This document shows, piece by piece, positions 5,775-10,109 of a stretch of 10,109 nucleotides of DNA. The DNA is from Myxococcales bacterium. GTDB lineage: Bacteria; Myxococcota_A; Polyangia; Polyangiales; Houyiibacteriaceae. The position numbers were made by a program, and so were the translations under genes. The number at the start of each line of letters is the position of its first letter. Position 1 is the stretch's first letter. The stretch lies in assembly GCA_030622585.1 (NCBI GenBank), contig JAUXFZ010000047.1:1-10109 (forward strand), read 5' to 3'. The notes under the pieces are model-generated. The model made no database searches and was not told the DNA's origin. It was given only the letters and a program-made list of their open reading frames with translations.

Positions 5775-7129
5775 TTGCGGGGTCGGCGGCGGCGGCGGCT
5801 GCGTCGACGGGCGCGGGGCTCATCGTCGTAGACGGCATCGCTCGGTTCGTGGGCCCAGGTAGGAAGGTCTTCGCCACGGGCCATACAATCGAGTGCGAAC
5901 AACGTCGCTGCGTCGCCAAAGTACTCGCGCCGCGCGATCGATTGGATACGCCCTGTGCGAAGACGTCGCTGCGCCATGATGAGCAGGCGGATGCGGTCTT
6001 TGAGGCGCCGTGGGAGGGACAGTCGAAGGGAGAGCTCTCGAACGAACTCTTCGTACGCCACCGGAACATCGGAGACACCATCGAGGGCTTCGTCGATCGG
6101 CCCGAGCAGGAGCGCTGCAAGCAGAACGGCATCGCCCGGAAGCCGATCCTCGGCAGCGAGCGCATCCACGGCTTTCAAGCGCCCAAAGGTCAGCGACGCG
6201 CCTGGAAGATCGTCGTCCAAGAAACACGCCAGTTCGGGGAGAATCTCGCTCAGCACGCCCACGTCCCAGGAAAGGAACACCGAGCGATGCGCAGCGCCGC
6301 CGCGGAGGAAGCGGAGAATCTCCTCGAGCACTCGCGGGGCGGCCGCGCGTCGAAGATCCCCTCGGTGGCGAACCATGGCGTCGTAGACTTCGGGATCGAG
6401 ACCCATGTCGAGGCGGGCGCTGAACTTGATGGCGCGAAGGATACGCACTGGGTCCTCACGGAAGCGCACGTTCGGATCGCCGATCGTGCGGAGCAAGTGC
6501 TCCTCGAGGTCGGCCACACCACCGACGAAGTCGATCACCTCGCCTCGCTCGAGATCGTAGAACAAGCCATTGATGGTGAAATCGCGCCGAATCGAATCCT
6601 CGTGCGGCTCGCCGAAGACGTTGTCGTTCGTGATCAGCAGATCCGTGTCTTCACCTTCGGTGATCGCCCGTCGCGAAGGGATCAGTCGTACCGGCTCGGG
6701 ACCCGCGCAGAGCGGAATCTTTTTTGCGATCTTGGGTTTGATGACCTCGAAGTGCTGGGAAGGGTCGCGCCGGTAGGTCGCAACTTCGATGATCTTTCCG
6801 CCAGAGAACAAGACATGCGCCAATCGGAAGCGCCGGCCGATCACGCGGCAGTTGCGAAAGAGGTCGCGCACTTCGTAGGGACGTGCACTTGTCGCGAGGT
6901 CGAAGTCCTTGGGCTTTCTCCCGAGCATGAGGTCGCGCACGCCACCACCCACGAGATAGGCAGTGTGGCCGTGTCGGTTGAGACGGCGAATCACTTTCGC
7001 GGCATCTGGGTCGACGAGCCTGCGCGGAATCGCGTAGGCGTAAACGAGGGGCTCAGGCGGATCCTCGGTGAGGACGCGTCGCTCTTCGTCTTCTCGTCGA
7101 CCGAAGTCAGGATCTATAACTCGGCTCAT
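5771..7129 (-). CDS. pcnB: Poly(A) polymerase I-type nucleotidyltransferase
   Basis: 452 residues, class II polymerase-beta-type nucleotidyltransferase. It adds 3' poly(A) tails to RNA, which in bacteria promotes decay. Motifs: LVGGGVRD (59-66), the metal-binding Asp pair in KDFDLAT (D75, D77), IGRRFRLAHV (97-106), DSIRRDFTINGLFYD (178-192) and EDPVRILRAIKFSARL (225-240). GRRFRLAHV is the element that separates bacterial poly(A) polymerases from CCA-adding enzymes; hence pcnB rather than cca. The C-terminus is strongly basic (RARRRSRRRRRPRN), typical of PcnB RNA binding. Between ATYR (117-120) and DNVFG (169-173) there are 48 residues, roughly double what I recall for E. coli. Start ATG 7129-7127 is used because earlier in-frame starts run into nagZ; only a weak GGAA precedes it. 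Its TAA (5773-5771) overlaps the convergent gene's TAG by 4 bases in all. Confidence 0.93.
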   Translation of the reverse strand: MSRVIDPDFGRREDEERRVLTEDPPEPLVYAYAIPRRLVDPDAAKVIRRLNRHGHTAYLVGGGVRDLMLGRKPKDFDLATSARPYEVRDLFRNCRVIGRRFRLAHVLFSGGKIIEVATYRRDPSQHFEVIKPKIAKKIPLCAGPEPVRLIPSRRAITEGEDTDLLITNDNVFGEPHEDSIRRDFTINGLFYDLERGEVIDFVGGVADLEEHLLRTIGDPNVRFREDPVRILRAIKFSARLDMGLDPEVYDAMVRHRGDLRRAAAPRVLEEILRFLRGGAAHRSVFLSWDVGVLSEILPELACFLDDDLPGASLTFGRLKAVDALAAEDRLPGDAVLLAALLLGPIDEALDGVSDVPVAYEEFVRELSLRLSLPRRLKDRIRLLIMAQRRLRTGRIQSIARREYFGDAATLFALDCMARGEDLPTWAHEPSDAVYDDEPRARRRSRRRRRPRN

Positions 7130-7169
7130 CGAATTCCAACGCCCATGGGGGCAAAGAAGTAGTAACCGC

Positions 7170-7198
7170 TTTGTAGCAACAAGCCGCCCTGACGGCAA
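7170..7198 (-). promoter_or_regulatory. Candidate sigma-70-type promoter of pcnB
   Basis: On the minus strand TTGCCG (7198-7193) and TACAAA (7175-7170) each match 4 of 6 consensus bases and are separated by exactly 17 bases. Transcription would begin near 7163, giving a leader of about 34 bases before ATG 7129. It lies in the 79-bp divergent gap shared with nagZ (7130-7208), where no equally good plus-strand promoter was seen. Confidence 0.4.
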
Positions 7199-7208
7199 TC
7201 TAAGACCA

Positions 7209-8321
7209 ATGCTACCGTCTCCCGAACAAATGAACGAGCTCCAACGAATGGCGGGCAACGTTATCGTCTGCGGATTTGAGGGGCTCGCCGCCCCCGCCAC
7301 GGTTCGCGGCTGGGTGAGCGAGCAGAGCGTAGCGGGTTTGATCCTGTTCGGTCGCAACATCGACGACACGCAGCAAGCAACCGAACTGATCGCCAGCTGC
7401 ACCGCTGGCGCCGACCCCGCACTCCCCATTCTCATCTGCGTCGATCAAGAAGGCGGTCGCGTGGCGCGTTTCGGAAAGCCGGTTGTCGAGCTGCCTCCGA
7501 TGCGGACGCTCGCGGCGGCGGGAGACCCTCGGCTGACGCGCGATGCAGGAAGGGTCCTCGGAAGGCAGCTGCGGGCGATCGGGGTCAACTTGGACTTCGC
7601 GCCCGTCCTCGACGTCGACACCAACCCGGAGAATCCCGTCATCGGCGACCGGGCGTTTGGCCGAACGCCTGATGTGGTGATCGAGCAGGCGCTGGCCTTT
7701 GCAGACGGACTGCACGACGGCGGAGTTCTTTCCTGCGGGAAGCACTTCCCAGGGCACGGAGACACCGACCTCGACAGCCACCTCGCCCTTCCGCGCCTCA
7801 GCCACGACCGCGCTCGATTGAACGACGTGGAGCTACGGCCGTTTCGAGCAGCAGCTCGACGGATCCCATCGATGATGACGGCACACGTCGTGTTCGATGC
7901 CTTCGACTCGGACGTTCCGGCAACCATGTCACGGACGGCCATCGTCGAACTCCTTCGCGAAGACCTGGGTTTCGAAGGCGCCATATTCTCGGACGACCTC
8001 GAGATGAAAGCCGTCACCGAACGCTACTCCGTCGAAGAGGCCGGTGTCTTGGCAATCGAAGCTGGATGCGACCTCCTCCTCGTGTGCTCCGATGTCGAGG
8101 CGGCCGCGCGTCTGCGGGAAACCCTCGCGACCGAAGCCGAACGCAGCGAGCCGTTTCGCGCTCGTCTGGCCGAAGCGCGATCGCGCGCGGACGCGCTCCG
8201 CCACCAGATCCTCAGCCTCCCCCCTGCCGTGCCCCTTCAAAACGCGCTAGACAGTGCCGAAGTCCAATCCGTGAGGGAGCGACTCCAGCGGTTGGAAGGC
8301 GCATCGGTCGGGTTGAGCTGA
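7209..8321 (+). CDS. nagZ: Beta-N-acetylhexosaminidase, glycoside hydrolase family 3, NagZ type
   Basis: 370 residues, the single-domain size typical of cytoplasmic NagZ. In this family it removes N-acetylglucosamine from GlcNAc-anhydroMurNAc(-peptide) during peptidoglycan recycling. Visible motifs: GLILFGRNI (43-51), DQEGGRVARF (79-88), the substrate-binding and catalytic loop GKHFPGHGDTDLDSH (177-191) with the Asp189-His191 acid/base dyad that marks NagZ rather than other GH3 enzymes, and FSDDLEM (260-266) with the nucleophile most likely Asp262. There is no signal peptide, so it should act in the cytoplasm. Residues after about 300 form a charged helical tail. ATG 7209 is taken as the start; ATG 7230 is an alternative, and neither has a strong ribosome site. 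hflX follows 7 bases after the stop, so the two are probably co-transcribed. Confidence 0.95.
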   Translation: MLPSPEQMNELQRMAGNVIVCGFEGLAAPATVRGWVSEQSVAGLILFGRNIDDTQQATELIASCTAGADPALPILICVDQEGGRVARFGKPVVELPPMRTLAAAGDPRLTRDAGRVLGRQLRAIGVNLDFAPVLDVDTNPENPVIGDRAFGRTPDVVIEQALAFADGLHDGGVLSCGKHFPGHGDTDLDSHLALPRLSHDRARLNDVELRPFRAAARRIPSMMTAHVVFDAFDSDVPATMSRTAIVELLREDLGFEGAIFSDDLEMKAVTERYSVEEAGVLAIEAGCDLLLVCSDVEAAARLRETLATEAERSEPFRARLAEARSRADALRHQILSLPPAVPLQNALDSAEVQSVRERLQRLEGASVGLS

Positions 8322-8324
8322 GGA
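8320..8324 (+). promoter_or_regulatory. Ribosome binding site for hflX overlapping the nagZ stop
   Basis: GAGGA overlaps the nagZ TGA (8319-8321) and lies 4 bases before TTG 8329, a slightly short spacing. It supports the TTG start, since no in-frame ATG occurs until far into the N-terminal domain, and suggests reinitiation by ribosomes ending nagZ. Confidence 0.6.
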
Positions 8325-8328
8325 AACG

Positions 8329-9999
8329 TTGGAGATCTACGGCGACACGAGCGGGCTCAGCCCATCGGAGACTAAGGCATTGCAGCGCATTTACCGGCGC
8401 CGAGTGCCGCTCGATCGACTCACGACCCCGGAGCTCACGAGAGCCCTGGTGGGGGTCTCCCACGCGACGGGGAGGCAAGTTGGCGTACTCGTCGACCGCC
8501 GCGGCACGGTGCACCACGTTATCGTGGGAGACGCATCGAAGCTCATGTTGCCGGACGTGGGCCGCATGCGCGCCGGTGCCGGCAGGCTTCGAGGCCTGCG
8601 GCTCATCCACACTCACTTGCGCAACGAGCCGCTGAGCCGCGACGACCTGGTCGACCTGACGCGTCTGCACCTGGACATGGTGGTGGCGCTCTGCCTTGCG
8701 CCCGGAGAAGAGCGCACTCTGTGCGTTTACTACGGGCACAACTTCCCGGTCGTCGACGACACCAACGAGCCACCCTTCCGAACGTTCGGGCCGATTCCGT
8801 ACGCGAAGGCGCGCGACAACCCTGCAGAGATTATCGAAACCCTCGAGCAGGAGTTCGCGCGCGCCGCGCGCGAGCGTGGTGTCACCGCGAAGGATGGCCG
8901 CGCGATCCTGGTGCACGTCTGCGACAAACGAAGCGCTGGCCGAGCCGAAGACTCGCTGCGAGAGCTGGAAGAGCTCGCGCGGACGGCCGGCGTCGATGTT
9001 GCCGACCAGATCCTGCAAGTTCGCGACCGCGTGGATCCACGCTACGCGCTTGGCCGCGGCAAGCTCGAGGACGTCGTCATCCGCGCGATGCAGCTCGACG
9101 TAGAAACGCTGATTTTCGATTGCGACCTCCGACCCGCCCAGGCAAACAACATCGCCCAAATGTCGGACCTAAAAGTAGTCGATCGCACGCAGCTCATTCT
9201 CGACATTTTCGCTCAGCACGCAGAAACCAAGGACGGCAAGCTGCAGGTCGAGCTTGCACAGATGCGGTATCTGCTGCCGCGGCTCGGCCAGCGCGACGAG
9301 GCTCTGTCGCGCCTCACCGGCGGCATCGGCGGGCGCGGCCCTGGTGAAACGAAGCTCGAAGTCGGGCGGCGACGAGCGAGGGAGCGCATCACGCGCCTAC
9401 AATCGCAACTCAAGCGCCTAGGAAGGCAGCGAGAGCAGCGGCGCTCGCGCCGCAGGCGAAGCGGCACCCCGACGGTGGCGATCGTCGGCTACACGAACGC
9501 GGGCAAGAGCACCCTCATCAACGCGCTCACGGGAAGCGACGTGCTCGTGGAGGACAAGCTTTTCGCAACTCTCGACACCCGCTCGCGAACTATGAGGCTG
9601 CCGTCGGGGCGCGACGTCATCATCACCGACACAGTTGGCTTCATTCGCGACCTCCCCAAAGACCTGTTCGCCGCGTTCCGGGCGACGTTCGACGAGACGC
9701 AAGACGCTGATCTACTGCTTCACGTCATCGACGCCTCGGACCCATGCCGAAGCGAGCACGTGGACACGACCGAAAAGCTTTTGATCGACCTCGGCCTCGA
9801 GCGCGTCCCGCGCATCCTCGTGTTCAACAAGTGCGATCGCCTCCTGACCCCGCACCCGACCCTCACCAACCGCGGGGTTCCCATCAGCGCGATCGATCCG
9901 GCGTCCCTCGGTGGGCTCAAGCGAGCGATCGAAGAACGGCTCGAAGTGTCGCACCCGATGCTCCAAGCCGAAGATCCTACTTCTTCACCACCGGCTTGA
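8329..9999 (+). CDS. hflX: Ribosome-associated GTPase HflX, long form with N-terminal extension
   Basis: 556 residues from TTG 8329 to TGA 9997-9999. HflX binds the 50S subunit and splits stalled or hibernating ribosomes, using GTP. Residues about 190-345 are the HflX N-domain: RVDPRYALGRGKLEDV (234-249), FDCDLRPAQANNIAQ (263-277), VVDRTQLILDIFAQHA (283-298) and GGIGGRGPGETKLE (331-344). A basic helical linker (345-378) is followed by the G domain: G1 GYTNAGKST (387-395), switch region FATLDT (412-417), G3 DTVGF (434-438), G4 NKCD (500-503), G5 SAI (520-522). An extra region of about 190 residues precedes these; E. coli HflX lacks it, whereas clostridial HflX, as I recall, has something similar. 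It contains IHTHLRNEPLSRDDL (93-107), which resembles a JAMM/MPN metalloprotease motif. Probably in an operon with nagZ. Confidence 0.96.
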   Translation: MEIYGDTSGLSPSETKALQRIYRRRVPLDRLTTPELTRALVGVSHATGRQVGVLVDRRGTVHHVIVGDASKLMLPDVGRMRAGAGRLRGLRLIHTHLRNEPLSRDDLVDLTRLHLDMVVALCLAPGEERTLCVYYGHNFPVVDDTNEPPFRTFGPIPYAKARDNPAEIIETLEQEFARAARERGVTAKDGRAILVHVCDKRSAGRAEDSLRELEELARTAGVDVADQILQVRDRVDPRYALGRGKLEDVVIRAMQLDVETLIFDCDLRPAQANNIAQMSDLKVVDRTQLILDIFAQHAETKDGKLQVELAQMRYLLPRLGQRDEALSRLTGGIGGRGPGETKLEVGRRRARERITRLQSQLKRLGRQREQRRSRRRRSGTPTVAIVGYTNAGKSTLINALTGSDVLVEDKLFATLDTRSRTMRLPSGRDVIITDTVGFIRDLPKDLFAAFRATFDETQDADLLLHVIDASDPCRSEHVDTTEKLLIDLGLERVPRILVFNKCDRLLTPHPTLTNRGVPISAIDPASLGGLKRAIEERLEVSHPMLQAEDPTSSPPA

Positions 10000-10109
10000 T
10001 GCCAACCTTGCCGTCCTTGACGACTACTTTGAAGTCGATGCGCTTGCCCTTGTGCTTGCGGTCGAGCTTGGGGACCATCTTCTTGAGGCTCTTGGCGACG
10101 GTTTCGTAG
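9977..10109 (-). CDS. C-terminal end of an unrecognised Lys-rich protein (5' end outside window)
   Basis: Reading leftward from the window edge, a minus-strand frame stays open for 43 residues and ends in TAG at 9979-9977. It ends with KGKRIDFKVVVKDGKVGIKPVVKK and begins in the window with YETVAKSLKKMVPKLDRKH. It is very rich in Lys and Val, with two short beta strands after a helix, and wobble positions are nearly all G or C, as in a real gene. No start lies in the window, and I cannot name the family. The stop lies inside the end of hflX, so the convergent genes overlap by 23 bases (9977-9999). The alternative frame on the plus strand across the same region is Pro/Leu/Thr-rich and less convincing. 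Confidence 0.65.
   Translation of the reverse strand, partial: YETVAKSLKKMVPKLDRKHKGKRIDFKVVVKDGKVGIKPVVKK

Noticed and set aside
5775..5812. CGG-rich tract as a possible repeat element
   Set aside because: It encodes the basic Arg-rich tail normal for PcnB, so coding explains it.
5522..7162. 546-codon open frame on the plus strand opposite pcnB
   Set aside because: It runs antisense to the well-supported pcnB, encodes no recognisable motif, and is explained by GC-rich codon bias leaving the opposite frame open.
7145..7162. Five-codon leader ORF (MGAKK) ahead of nagZ
   Set aside because: Too short and without a ribosome site or attenuator-like structure; most likely chance.
7068..7208. Upstream extension of nagZ
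   Set aside because: It overlaps the start of pcnB antisense, and NagZ homology begins after ATG 7209.

Overview
The window reads as a chromosomal, GC-rich, gene-dense stretch from a Gram-negative bacterium, most likely a member of Myxococcota or a related former deltaproteobacterium. The indications are a PilZ protein with a membrane anchor and an extracytoplasmic tail, a small FHA protein with a C-terminal anchor, a secreted protein of the type annotated in myxobacteria as the MXAN_6640 putative metalloprotease family, and a long N-terminally extended HflX. No mobile element, phage gene, CRISPR array, tRNA or rRNA was seen. Family calls come from recognised motifs, not from searches.

Layout: (1) 2-247 (+) is the last PDZ domain of a cut-off HtrA/Do-type protease. 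(2) A divergent pair shares a 132-bp intergenic region: a 511-residue PilZ/transmembrane/AMIN-like protein (268-1803, -) and a 216-residue FHA/tail-anchor protein (1936-2586, +). (3) A three-gene minus-strand operon runs 4388 to 2602: a V4R-like protein, a Pro/Ser-rich disordered protein, and type III pantothenate kinase CoaX. Its junctions are ATGA (4-base overlap) and TAG-ATG (no gap), so translational coupling is likely. (4) A secreted, catalytically dead-looking metalloprotease homologue (4437-5774, +) diverges from that operon across only 48 bp and converges on pcnB, where the two stop codons overlap by 4 bases. (5) pcnB (5771-7129, -) diverges from nagZ (7209-8321, +); nagZ is followed after 7 bases by hflX (8329-9999, +, TTG start). 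(6) The end of hflX overlaps by 23 bases the C-terminus of an unrecognised Lys-rich protein on the minus strand (9977 to the window edge).

Functionally it is a mix of housekeeping genes (CoA synthesis, RNA 3'-end polyadenylation, peptidoglycan recycling, ribosome rescue) and envelope or signalling proteins. The points most worth a second look are the HflX N-terminal extension, which carries a JAMM/MPN-like His-x-His...Ser-x-x-Asp pattern; the pseudoprotease that has lost every expected zinc ligand; the PilZ-to-AMIN architecture with weakened c-di-GMP motifs; and the V4R-like protein coupled to coaX. No intergenic stretch exceeds about 130 bp, so there is no long gene-free region.
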